From Solirubrobacterales bacterium (lineage in GTDB: Bacteria; Actinomycetota; Thermoleophilia; Solirubrobacterales; Solirubrobacteraceae): 63,025 nt of DNA. The stretch's first letter is position 1. Each line of letters starts with the position of its first letter. The notes beneath the pieces were generated by a model, which was not told the DNA's origin, did not search any database, and saw only the letters and a program-made list of their open reading frames with translations. Where the stretch lies: positions 1 to 63,025 of the forward strand of contig JAOPZS010000023.1 in assembly GCA_025963965.1 (NCBI GenBank), written 5' to 3'. Both the position numbers and the translations under genes were made by a program. Shown here piece after piece: positions 41,362-49,305 of this stretch.

Positions 41362-42033
41362 ATGGCAAGTGCTCCTATCCAACGGGATCCGACGCGAGGC
41401 CAGACCTCGGAACTGGCGCATGTCGGCGGCTTCAAACCGGCCGACCCCGGCCCACTGGGGTTGGCCGCGTTCGCGATGACGACGTTCGTGCTCTCGATGT
41501 TCAACGCGAACCTCGTCGACGCCAGGGGCGTTCCGGTCGTCCTCGGCCTGGCGCTCGCCTATGGCGGGATCGTGCAGCTGCTCGCCGGCATGTGGGAGTT
41601 CCGCACCGGCAACACCTTCGGCGCAGTCGCGTTCTCTTCCTTCGGCGCGTTCTGGATCTCCTTCTGGGCGCTCAACGTCTTCTACGCGAAGGACATCGGC
41701 GGCAACGCCGGTCACGCAGTCGGTCTCTACCTCTGGGCATGGGCGATCTTCACGACGTACATGGCCGTAGCCGCGCTGCGCGTGAGCGGCGCCGTGCTGC
41801 TCGTCTTCGTGCTGCTCGCGGCGACTTTCGCCCTGCTCGCGATCGGCGCGAGCGGAGCTCACGAAACGGTCACTCACTGGGGCGGCTACATCGGCATCGC
41901 GACGGCGGCGGCGGCCTGGTATGCGTCATTCGCCGCAGTGGTCAACTCGACCTTCGCTCGGACGATCCTGCCGGTGGTGCCGCTGAACGTCGCCCGCGCC
42001 CGTAGCGAGCCGGTCGCTGTAGAGTCGCGGTGA
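41362..42033 (+). CDS. satP: Acetate/succinate transporter (GPR1/FUN34/SatP family)
   Basis: A 223-residue six-helix transporter for acetate. The family signature is PADPGPLGLAAFAMTTFVLS near residue 30 (normally NPAPLGL-like), followed by YGGIVQLLAGMWEFRTGNTF and FSSFGAFWISFWALN. ATG at 41362 has a strong Shine-Dalgarno (GAAGGAGG). The stop TGA shares its last base with the start of acs, so uptake and activation of acetate are translationally coupled. The 174 bp upstream show repeats of GATTGG/GTTGGG type but no clear promoter. Confidence 0.93.
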   Translation: MASAPIQRDPTRGQTSELAHVGGFKPADPGPLGLAAFAMTTFVLSMFNANLVDARGVPVVLGLALAYGGIVQLLAGMWEFRTGNTFGAVAFSSFGAFWISFWALNVFYAKDIGGNAGHAVGLYLWAWAIFTTYMAVAALRVSGAVLLVFVLLAATFALLAIGASGAHETVTHWGGYIGIATAAAAWYASFAAVVNSTFARTILPVVPLNVARARSEPVAVESR

Positions 42034-44027
42034 TGGGCGACATTGCCGAGGAGACCGGCGGCGACGGGCTCGACAGGGAGCTCGCAGACCTGCTCGAGGT
42101 GGAGCGGTTCCCTCCTCCGGAGGAGTTCCGCGAGCACGCCCTCCTGAAAGACGCGGAGGTCTACGAGCGGGCCGCCGCCGATCCGCAGGCCTGGTGGGTC
42201 GAGCAGGCCGAGCGCCTGCACTGGTTCAGCCCGTGGGAGCAGGTGCTCGACGACTCCAACCCGCCGTTCTACAAGTGGTTCACCGGCGGCACGCTGAACG
42301 TCTCCTACAACTGCCTCGACCGTCACGTCGAGGACGGCCGCGGCGAGCGCGTCGCGTTCCACTGGCGCGGTGAGGACGGCGAGGAGCGCGACATCACGTA
42401 CGCCGAGCTGCTCGCCGACGTGCAGCGCTTCGCCAACGCGCTGAAGGACCAGGGGGTCGGCAAGGGCGACGTCGTCGGCATCTATCTGCCGATGATCCCC
42501 GAGGTCGTGATCGCGATGCTCGCCTGCGCGCGGATCGGCGCCCCCCACAACGTGGTGTTCGGCGGGTTCTCCGCGGAGGCCGTGCGCGAGCGCATGGAGT
42601 TCTCCGAGGCGAAGGCCCTGATCACCGTCGACGGCGCCGCGCGCAAGGGCCAGACTGCTCCGGTCAAGCAGCGCGTCGATGAGGTGATGGGCGACCTAGA
42701 CACGCTCGAGCGGATCGTCGTGGTGCGCAGCAAGGGGCTGGACTGCCCGATGCGCCAGGGCCGCGACGTCTTCTATGACGAGATCGTTGCCGCCGCCGAT
42801 CCCGACTGCCCCGCCGAGCCGCTCGACGCGGAGCATCCCCTCTACATCCTCTACACCTCCGGCTCGACGGCGAAGCCGAAGGGGATCCTGCACACGACCG
42901 GCGGCTACCTGACGGGCGTCGCCGCCACTCACCGCTACGTCTTCGACCTGAAGCCCGAGAGCGACGTGTACTGGTGCGCCGCCGACGTCGGATGGGTCAC
43001 GGGTCACTCCTACATCGTCTACGGCCCGCTCTGCAACGGCGCGACATCGGTGATGTGGGAGGGGGCGCCCGACTACCCCGAGAAGGACATCTGGTGGGAG
43101 ATCGTCGAGCGCTACGGCGTCACGATCTTCTACTGCGCCCCGACGGCGATCAGGGCGTGCATCAAGTGGGGCGCCAAGTGGCCCGAAAAACACGACCTGT
43201 CCAGCCTGCGGCTGCTCGGCTCGGTCGGCGAGCCGATCAACCCGAAGGCGTGGCTCTGGTACCACAAGGTGATCGGCGGCGAACGCTGCCCGATCGTCGA
43301 CACGTGGTGGCAGACCGAGACCGGGGCGATCATGATCACGCCGCTGCCCGGGATCACCGAGACCAAGCCCGGATCGGCGACCAGGCCGTTTCCTGGCGTG
43401 TTCGCCGAGGTCCGCGACGAGTCGACCGGCGAGCCGATCTCCGAGGGCCAGGGACTGCTCGTGCTGACCCGGCCGTGGCCGTCGATGCTGCGGACGCTGT
43501 ACAAGGAGGAGGAGCGGTTCGTCGAGACCTATTTCAAGCGCTTCGGCCCCGAGACCTACCTGGTCGGCGACGCGGCACGTGTGGACGCGGACGGCTACAT
43601 CTGGGTGATCGGGCGGATCGACGACGTGGTGAACGTCTCGGGGCACCGGCTCTCCACGGCCGAGGTCGAGTCGGCGATCGTCGCCCACGTCGATGTCGCC
43701 GAGGCCGCAGTGATCGGACAGCACGACGAGGACACCGGCCAGGCGATTGTCGCCTTCGTGACCCTGCAGGGGGACCTCGCAGGAGACGAGCAGACCGTCG
43801 AGGGCATCCGCGAGACCGTCGCCACTCGGATCGGCAAGTTCGCACGTCCGCGCCGCATCATCTGGGCCGATGACCTGCCTAAGACCCGCTCCGGCAAGAT
43901 CATGCGCCGCCTGCTGCGCGACATCGCCGAGGGAAGGACTCTGGGAGACGTGACCACGCTCCGCGACCCGGCCGTGATGGGCCAGCTCGAGGGGAAGGTC
44001 AAGGAGATGCAGGCCGAGGAAAGCTAG
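42033..44027 (+). CDS. acs: Acetyl-CoA synthetase
   Basis: A 664-residue AMP-forming acetate-CoA ligase. Motifs: YILYTSGSTAKPKGILHTTG (P-loop-like A3), DVYWCAADVGWVTGHSYIVY (acetate pocket Trp), VDTWWQTETGAIMITPLPG (A5), YLVGDAARVDADGYIWVIGRIDDVVNVSGHRLST (A7/A8 hinge) and LPKTRSGKIMRRLLRDIAEG with the C-terminal catalytic Lys that is the target of regulatory acetylation in this family. The start ATG at 42033 overlaps the satP stop by one base. With SatP and citrate synthase it forms the acetate-assimilation route. Confidence 0.95.
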   Translation: MGDIAEETGGDGLDRELADLLEVERFPPPEEFREHALLKDAEVYERAAADPQAWWVEQAERLHWFSPWEQVLDDSNPPFYKWFTGGTLNVSYNCLDRHVEDGRGERVAFHWRGEDGEERDITYAELLADVQRFANALKDQGVGKGDVVGIYLPMIPEVVIAMLACARIGAPHNVVFGGFSAEAVRERMEFSEAKALITVDGAARKGQTAPVKQRVDEVMGDLDTLERIVVVRSKGLDCPMRQGRDVFYDEIVAAADPDCPAEPLDAEHPLYILYTSGSTAKPKGILHTTGGYLTGVAATHRYVFDLKPESDVYWCAADVGWVTGHSYIVYGPLCNGATSVMWEGAPDYPEKDIWWEIVERYGVTIFYCAPTAIRACIKWGAKWPEKHDLSSLRLLGSVGEPINPKAWLWYHKVIGGERCPIVDTWWQTETGAIMITPLPGITETKPGSATRPFPGVFAEVRDESTGEPISEGQGLLVLTRPWPSMLRTLYKEEERFVETYFKRFGPETYLVGDAARVDADGYIWVIGRIDDVVNVSGHRLSTAEVESAIVAHVDVAEAAVIGQHDEDTGQAIVAFVTLQGDLAGDEQTVEGIRETVATRIGKFARPRRIIWADDLPKTRSGKIMRRLLRDIAEGRTLGDVTTLRDPAVMGQLEGKVKEMQAEES

Positions 44028-44041
44028 AGGCGGGCCCGCCG

Positions 44042-44066
44042 GGTCCGTCCGGCGCTTGGACGGGCC
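44042..44066 (+). terminator. Hairpin terminator after acs
   Basis: A 9-bp stem (GGTCCGTCC against GGACGGGCC, one G-U) with a 7-nt loop, 14 bp after the acs stop; no T-run. Confidence 0.5.
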
Positions 44067-44317
44067 TCCCCGCGCCTGGACCGGCCGGGGCCGACCGTTC
44101 TGGACTGTCACTCGGACGCACGTCCAGAAGCCGCTCGGGCCCCATTTCGCCCGCGCGCATTGACGCCAGGAGCCTAGTCACGGCTCTGGTGTCCATCGAG
44201 CGTCCAGTGGCCGGGGCGCCGGCTAATGCAGCGCGCGCGGCCTTGCGATAGGTCGTCATAGCTCAAGCTCACCGGGTTCACGGGGGCGAGCCGGACTCTG
44301 TCCGTCTGCTCACCCGA
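44067..44317. other. Intergenic region upstream of the riboswitch
   Basis: No gene seen. It contains an inverted repeat TTCTGGAC / GTCCAGAA at 44098-44105 and 44122-44129 and further CTGGAC or GTCCAG hexamers at 44076 and 44202. A TTGCGA at 44243-44248 could be a -35 element, but I could not place the promoter of the riboswitch transcript with confidence. Confidence 0.4.
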
Positions 44318-44406
44318 GTGCTCCCGACAAAGGCACCCTCGTCGCGAGACGAGTTCGCAAAGCCAGGGGTCTCCCACGGAGACAGCCCAGCCACCGAAGG
44401 AGGCAC
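44318..44406 (+). promoter_or_regulatory. GEMM-I class cyclic-dinucleotide riboswitch (c-di-GMP-I type)
   Basis: The leader contains GACAAAGGCACC (44326-44337), a 6-bp hairpin CTCGTC/GACGAG capped by a GCGA (GNRA) tetraloop (44338-44353), the highly conserved CGCAAAGCCA (44356-44365), a second hairpin GTCTCC/GGAGAC (44369-44383), then ACAGCCCAGCCACCGAAGG (44382-44400). The order, the GNRA loop, GCAAAGCC and the AGACAGCC end match the GEMM-I family. Flanks GTGCTCCC (44318-44325) and GGAGGCAC (44399-44406) are nearly complementary and would close a P1 helix that covers the Shine-Dalgarno GGAGG of the secreted protein gene, 6 nt before its ATG. Confidence 0.85.
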
Positions 44407-44408
44407 CA

Positions 44409-46280
44409 ATGCTCACAAGTTCCCTCCGGGGACCGGCTCGTCAACTGGCCATGTTTCTCGGCCTGCTCATGCTTTCGCTCGCCTTCTCTCCGAGCGCCGG
44501 CGCCGCGGTCCACCGCAAGATCCACCGCAACGCTCACCGCACCGTCGCAGTCCCCGCCGCGCTGAAGGCCGCAGCGGCCCGCAGCGCCCGCGCCGACCAC
44601 CGGCTCGTCGCCCAGGCACGTGGCCTGCACGCGTGCCTGCGCAAGTCCGGCGGCCGCGCCGGTGCCTGCACGGGCAGCCGCAGCGCGGTGCAGAGCGCCG
44701 GACACGCCTTCACGCTGGCTCAGCGCGCTCTCGCAGCACGTGCCGCGGCCACAGGTCGTCGCGGTGCCTACAGCTCCTTCTACAGCCGCACCCCGGCGCT
44801 GAAGGCGTCCGGCTACAAGCTCAACTGGACGTCCGTGCCCCGCGTCAGGGGCTACGTCCTCGTCGCCGAGGTCCCCGGTCAGGGCAACCGCTACTCGGTC
44901 GTCCACGGAACGTCGGCAACACCTCCGCCGGTGCCGGGTGTGACCGTCACGTACCTGATCCGCACTGCCGTGCACTCCTCGCACTGGTCGAACCCGGTCA
45001 AGGTCACCTACCCGCCGGCGCCGCCCGCTCCGACGCCGACTCCGACACCTCCGGCCGGTGGCACCGAAGGCCTGAACCTGAGGGCGGCGCCCGAGCTGCG
45101 GGCCTCCGGCCAGGCGCTCACCTGGAACCTCGTCGCCGGCGTCTCGAGCTACGTGCTGATGACGCAGGTGCCCGGCCAGGGCGAAGCCTTCACGTCGGTC
45201 AGCGGAACCTCCTACACGCCTCCGGCCGTGCCCGGCAAGACCGTCTCGTACAGCATCAGGACTGCCATCGCCGGCAGCGCCTGGGCGCCGAACGTGACGA
45301 TCACCTACCCGGCCGCCCCGACCGAACCGCCGCCGAGCGGCCCGTCGGTCGGCGTCGGCGCGAGCACGGGGTTCCAGCCCGGCATCAACTCCGGGACGAA
45401 CGCGCAGGACTACGTCGGCGCCACGTTCCTCGGCGCGAAGATCGTGCGGATCGAGATGCCGATCGGCGCCCCCGCGTCGGCGCTCGAATCGACCGTCGCC
45501 AACTACGCCGCGAGGGGCATCCGCGTCGCGCCGCTGGCCGGCTTCTACGGCAAAGTCCCGACGCCCGCCGAAGCGCAGAACCTCGCCGGATGGGCGAAGA
45601 TGTTCGGCCCCGGCGGAACGTTCTGGGCGAAACGGACCGACGGCAGGCTCGCGATCCAGACGATCGAGTTCGGCAACGAGACCTCCGCCGGCTACCAGTA
45701 CCACGACAACGCCGGCGACCCCTCCTACCAGGAACGCGCCAAAAACTACGCGCTGCGCCTGAAGGAAGCGGCCACCGCGATCTCCGGCACCGGGGTCAAC
45801 GTGGGCCTGCTCGCGGTCTCTGAAGACTGGACCGGCGACTGGATGAACGGCATGTTCTCGGCGGTCCCGAACCTCGGCAGCTACATCACGGGCTGGATCA
45901 GCCACCCGTACGGCAGCGGCTGGCGCTCGAAGGTCGAAGGGCTCATCAAACAGGCCGCCGCCCACGGCGCACCGTCGAACCTCCCGATCGACATCACCGA
46001 GTGGGGGATCTCCACCGACGGCGCGAGCTGCGTCAACGACAACTACGGTCTGAACCCGTGCATGAGCTACGCAGAAGCGGGCGAAGTGCTGCGCAAGAAC
46101 GTCAGCGAAATCAAAGGCCTGATCGGCAGCCGCCTCGGCCTGTTCCTGATCTACCAGGTACGCGATCAGCTGCCGGCCGGGGTCAGCAAAGACCGCGAGG
46201 CGTACTTCGGGCTGCTCCAGCACGAAGGCCAGCCGAAGGGCGCCTTCACCACCGCCGTTCAGGAACTGCTCGCTCTGTGA
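44409..46280 (+). CDS. Riboswitch-controlled secreted glycoside hydrolase-like protein with two beta-sandwich repeats
   Basis: A 623-residue secreted protein. Signal peptide about 1-32 (RQLAMFLGLLMLSLAFSPSA then GAA). Residues 33-120 are Ala/Arg-rich and basic. Two related FN3-like repeats follow: about 129-202 (SGYKLNWTSVPRVRGYVLVA) and about 226-302 (SGQALTWNLVAGVSSYVLMT), joined by a TP-repeat linker at 208-216. The C-terminal domain (about 315-623) looks like a clan GH-A barrel: AIQTIEFGNETSAGYQ (candidate acid/base Glu 424) and LPIDITEWGISTDG (candidate nucleophile Glu 531). Substrate unknown, perhaps wall or matrix polysaccharide. Strong GAAGGAGG Shine-Dalgarno within the riboswitch. 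Confidence 0.85.
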   Translation: MLTSSLRGPARQLAMFLGLLMLSLAFSPSAGAAVHRKIHRNAHRTVAVPAALKAAAARSARADHRLVAQARGLHACLRKSGGRAGACTGSRSAVQSAGHAFTLAQRALAARAAATGRRGAYSSFYSRTPALKASGYKLNWTSVPRVRGYVLVAEVPGQGNRYSVVHGTSATPPPVPGVTVTYLIRTAVHSSHWSNPVKVTYPPAPPAPTPTPTPPAGGTEGLNLRAAPELRASGQALTWNLVAGVSSYVLMTQVPGQGEAFTSVSGTSYTPPAVPGKTVSYSIRTAIAGSAWAPNVTITYPAAPTEPPPSGPSVGVGASTGFQPGINSGTNAQDYVGATFLGAKIVRIEMPIGAPASALESTVANYAARGIRVAPLAGFYGKVPTPAEAQNLAGWAKMFGPGGTFWAKRTDGRLAIQTIEFGNETSAGYQYHDNAGDPSYQERAKNYALRLKEAATAISGTGVNVGLLAVSEDWTGDWMNGMFSAVPNLGSYITGWISHPYGSGWRSKVEGLIKQAAAHGAPSNLPIDITEWGISTDGASCVNDNYGLNPCMSYAEAGEVLRKNVSEIKGLIGSRLGLFLIYQVRDQLPAGVSKDREAYFGLLQHEGQPKGAFTTAVQELLAL

Positions 46281-46295
46281 GCGAGAGCGGGCGGA

Positions 46296-46328
46296 GCGCC
46301 CCCCGGCCGGATACGGCTCGGGGGGCGC
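46296..46328 (+). terminator. Strong hairpin after the secreted protein gene
   Basis: GCGCCCCCCG pairs with CGGGGGGCGC, enclosing an inner GCCG-GATA-CGGC stem with one bulged T, starting 16 bp after the stop codon. Confidence 0.65.
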
Positions 46329-46395
46329 CGGCCGCGCGCCTTCAGCAGCGCCCGCGCGCCAGGGGCGAAGCGGCGCCTGTTTGCGCGGCGCCTTC

Positions 46396-46401
46396 TAGAT
46401 T
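46396..46401 (+). promoter_or_regulatory. -10 box of glycosyltransferase gene
   Basis: TAGATT, 7 nt before the ATG at 46409. Confidence 0.5.
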
Positions 46402-46408
46402 GCCCTGG

Positions 46409-47623
46409 ATGCAGCCCCAGGAGATGATCGCCGGGAGCCCTCGCAGGTCTCCGGCCTCTCTCCGGATCGGCCTCGCCGACTCGATCGATCCGAGTGAGCC
46501 GAGCACCGGCTCAGGCGTCTCGGCCGGGTTGCTGGGGGCGCTGCGCGAGGTCGTCGCCGAGGTGGTGCCGCTGAGCGGGCTGCTGGCGCCGCGCACCGGC
46601 CGCCTCGCCCACCTCGCGAGCGCCGCGACGCGACTGCGCCCGGCTGATCTGCGCGATCTCCGAGCGGGCGCCTCGCGCGTCCACGGCGCTGCCAAGCTCG
46701 GCCGCCCGACGGTTGCCGCGCGCACGCTGCGGATGCGCCGCGACGTGTCCGCGGCGGGACCGTTCGATGCGATCGTGCAGCGCGCCAGCGACATGCTGCT
46801 GCCGGCGGGCAGCCGCATCGTCAGCTTCGAGGACTCGACGGTCCTGCAGGCCTGGCGCAGCTACCCCTGGGGGCATCTGCGGGGGTTCACCGAGCGCGAC
46901 GTCGAACGCTACGCCGCGCGCCAGCGCCGGATCTACGAGTCGGCCGTGGCCTGCTGCTGCTCGACGCACTGGGTGGCCGAGAGCATCGTCGCCGACTACG
47001 GCATCCCACCCGAGCGAGTCTTCACGGTCGGGATGGGCCGCAACCACGACGTGCCCGCGCCCGCCGCACGCGACTGGAGCACGCCGCGCTACCTGTTCGT
47101 CGGCGTCGACTGGCAGCGCAAGAACGGCGCCGGCGTGCTCGACGCGTTCGCGCGCGTGCGTGAGCGCCATCCGCAGGCGACGCTCGACGTCGTCGGAGGC
47201 CATCCGCCGATCGAGCAGCCCGGCGTCGCCGCCCACGGGCACCTGTCGCTGATCGAGGACGGCGCTCGCCGGCGCCTCGCGACGCTCTACGCGCGCGCCA
47301 CCGCTTTCGTGATGCCGTCCCTGCACGAACCTGCGGGCATCGTCTACGCCGAGGCCGGCGGCGCCGGGATCCCTTCGATCGGCACGACCGACGGCGGCGC
47401 CGCGACGATGGTCGGCGCCGGCGGGATCGTCGTCGACCCGCGCAGCGCCGAGCAGATCCTCGACGCGATGCTGGCGCTCGGCGAGCCCGACCGTGCGCGT
47501 GAGCTCGGTCAGCTGGCCCGCGCCAACGCCGAGCTGATGACGTGGCGGAAGGTCGCCGAGCGGGTCGTCCGCGCGACGGGCATCCCGGGCCTGGACACGA
47601 GCGCCCTGGCCGAGTTCCTGTAG
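46409..47623 (+). CDS. GT4-type glycosyltransferase
   Basis: A 404-residue GT-B glycosyltransferase. The C-terminal nucleotide-sugar domain is clear: YLFVGVDWQRKNGAGVLDAF (residue ~231), VVGGHPPIEQPGV, LATLYARATAFVMPSLHEPAGIVYAEAGGAGIPSI with the E-x7-E-like donor-site motif, and GIVVDPRSAEQILDAML. The N-terminal domain (1-190) is divergent, with a Cys cluster (YESAVACCCSTHWVAESI). Sugar and acceptor are unknown. The frame upstream of 46409 is antisense noise; the ATG fits the -10 box. It converges with a GT39-like gene. Confidence 0.85.
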   Translation: MQPQEMIAGSPRRSPASLRIGLADSIDPSEPSTGSGVSAGLLGALREVVAEVVPLSGLLAPRTGRLAHLASAATRLRPADLRDLRAGASRVHGAAKLGRPTVAARTLRMRRDVSAAGPFDAIVQRASDMLLPAGSRIVSFEDSTVLQAWRSYPWGHLRGFTERDVERYAARQRRIYESAVACCCSTHWVAESIVADYGIPPERVFTVGMGRNHDVPAPAARDWSTPRYLFVGVDWQRKNGAGVLDAFARVRERHPQATLDVVGGHPPIEQPGVAAHGHLSLIEDGARRRLATLYARATAFVMPSLHEPAGIVYAEAGGAGIPSIGTTDGGAATMVGAGGIVVDPRSAEQILDAMLALGEPDRARELGQLARANAELMTWRKVAERVVRATGIPGLDTSALAEFL

Positions 47624-47640
47624 GACGCCGGGCGGCTGTG

Positions 47641-49146
47641 CTACCGCGCGAGCAGCACTTCGCCGTTGAGGTCTCCGCTCAGGCGCAGCAGCTGCTGCGC
47701 GGAGACCCGCCGCGGGCGATCTGAGACGAATCTCGTCAGCGCATACGCTTCGTCTGACCTGACGGCGACGAGGTGGAAGCCGGCCGGGGCGCGGCGCTGG
47801 ACGTACGGGGGGTAGGGGGCGCCCTGAGTGTGGCGCACGCGCAGCGCTCCGAAGTCGATCTCGCGGGCGAGGACCGTGCCCTTGGTCAGCCCGCGCATCT
47901 TCCCGAGGTAGATCGACAGCGGCAGACCTGCATAGTGTTCGCCGACGATCACGCGCGGCGCGAGCGGCGTGGGCAGCCCGTCTGCGATCGCACGCCAGTC
48001 GTCGCGCTGATAGCCGGGCAGCAGGTTCGTTGCGACGATCACGCCGATCCCCACGGCGCACATCGCCCCGCCGAGCGCCGCTCCCGCGCGCCCGGCCCGG
48101 GCCGCCCCGGCCCCGGCCGCGAGCACGACCACGTAGGGGATCCACGCGGCGATCACGTTGCGTCCGTCGAACACGTCGATCACGTGGGCCGCCGCGAGCA
48201 GCAGCGGCAAGCCCAGCGCGGCGGCCGCCACGATCGCCGCGTCACGCGCCCGGTCGCGCTCGCGGCCGTCGGTGCGCCTCAGCACGATCGCCAGGATCGC
48301 CAGCCCGAGCAGCCCCGAGACGGCAGCCGTCTCGATCTCGACCGGTCCGTAGAGCCCGACGAGGAACTGCTTGATGGTCTCGGCGATGCGGTTCAGCAGC
48401 GAGGATTCTTCGATCCACTTGGCCTTGCCGTCCGAGCGTTGCCTGGCGGCGAGCGGGATCAGCGCCGCGCCGACCACGCCGACCGCCCCGATCGGCACCC
48501 AGGCGCGGCGCAGCCCGAATCGCCGGAGCAGGATCAGCGCCTCGGGCAGGAACAGGAACACGGCGAAGTAGTGCGTCAGCAGCGCGAGCGCCGAGGCGAG
48601 GGCCCACCAGGCGAGGCTACGGCCGTCGCCGATCCGCAGCGCGCGCTGCCAGCAGAGGAATGCGACGGCGCTGAACAGCACCAGCAGGGCGTAGGCGCGC
48701 GCCTCCTGGGAGTAGTAGTACATCGCCGGGCTGAACGTGGCCAGCGCCGCCGCCCACAGGCCGACCCGCTCGGAGGTCTCGCGCCCGCAGGCGTAGACGA
48801 CCGGGATCGTCAGCGTGCCGGCCAGCGCCGAGAGCGAGCGAAAGCCGACGGCGCCCGTGCCGAACACGTGCGTCCAGGCCCACGCGAGCACGTAATAGAG
48901 GGGGGGCGCCGACTCGCTCGAGGCGAGATGCGAGAGCATTCCTCCGAAGCTGCGGTGGACGAGGATGATCGTGGCCGACTCGTCGAGCCACAGCGATTGG
49001 ACGTTCAGCGTCCCGAAGCGCAGTGCGGCGCCGATCGCCGTCAGGGCGATCACGATGCGCAGGGCCATCGGGCCGTAGCTCGTGCCGGCCGTGCCCGCAC
49101 CCCGCACCCGCGGACCGGCCGCTTCGGCGCGTGCGCTGATCGCCAT
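47641..49146 (-). CDS. GT39/ArnT-like membrane glycosyltransferase
   Basis: A 501-residue membrane protein with about ten or more helices, resembling PMT/ArnT-type transferases that use polyprenyl-phosphate sugars. Near the start it has LNVQSLWLDESATIILVHRS with the catalytic-type acidic pair (W-x-D-E) in the first extracytoplasmic loop, SAPPLYYVLAWAWTHVFG, and YYYSQEARAYALLVLFSAVA, all typical. The last 120 residues form a soluble outer domain. Acceptor unknown. ATG at 49146 has the -10 box TAAGAT 7 nt upstream; the longer upstream frame is not protein-like. Confidence 0.82.
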   Translation of the reverse strand: MAISARAEAAGPRVRGAGTAGTSYGPMALRIVIALTAIGAALRFGTLNVQSLWLDESATIILVHRSFGGMLSHLASSESAPPLYYVLAWAWTHVFGTGAVGFRSLSALAGTLTIPVVYACGRETSERVGLWAAALATFSPAMYYYSQEARAYALLVLFSAVAFLCWQRALRIGDGRSLAWWALASALALLTHYFAVFLFLPEALILLRRFGLRRAWVPIGAVGVVGAALIPLAARQRSDGKAKWIEESSLLNRIAETIKQFLVGLYGPVEIETAAVSGLLGLAILAIVLRRTDGRERDRARDAAIVAAAALGLPLLLAAAHVIDVFDGRNVIAAWIPYVVVLAAGAGAARAGRAGAALGGAMCAVGIGVIVATNLLPGYQRDDWRAIADGLPTPLAPRVIVGEHYAGLPLSIYLGKMRGLTKGTVLAREIDFGALRVRHTQGAPYPPYVQRRAPAGFHLVAVRSDEAYALTRFVSDRPRRVSAQQLLRLSGDLNGEVLLAR

Positions 49147-49153
49147 GCGCCAG

Positions 49154-49159
49154 ATCTTA
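49154..49159 (-). promoter_or_regulatory. -10 box of GT39-like gene
   Basis: TAAGAT on the minus strand, 7 nt before the ATG at 49146. Confidence 0.45.
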
Positions 49160-49291
49160 GGCGCCGGGGCGGGCGATGTGGACGGCTGGCCGACCGGCCG
49201 GTTGATCCCTCGCCGAGAGCCCCCGCTGCGCGGCGTACCCAGATGCCATATGCCATGAGCCAAGCGGACCGGCGTCCGGCGGAGGTGCCGC

Positions 49292-49297
49292 TAGTCT
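49292..49297 (+). promoter_or_regulatory. -10 box of ABC transporter operon
   Basis: TAGTCT, 8 nt before the GTG at 49306; it decides that start over earlier in-frame codons. Confidence 0.45.
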
Positions 49298-49305
49298 CCT
49301 CGCGA

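Noticed and set aside
44098-44207. Operator array of CTGGAC/GTCCAG hexamers upstream of the riboswitch
   Set aside because: Four hexamer copies in about 130 bp of GC-rich DNA with irregular spacing is not enough to claim a regulator site; only the 8-bp inverted repeat at 44098-44129 stands out.
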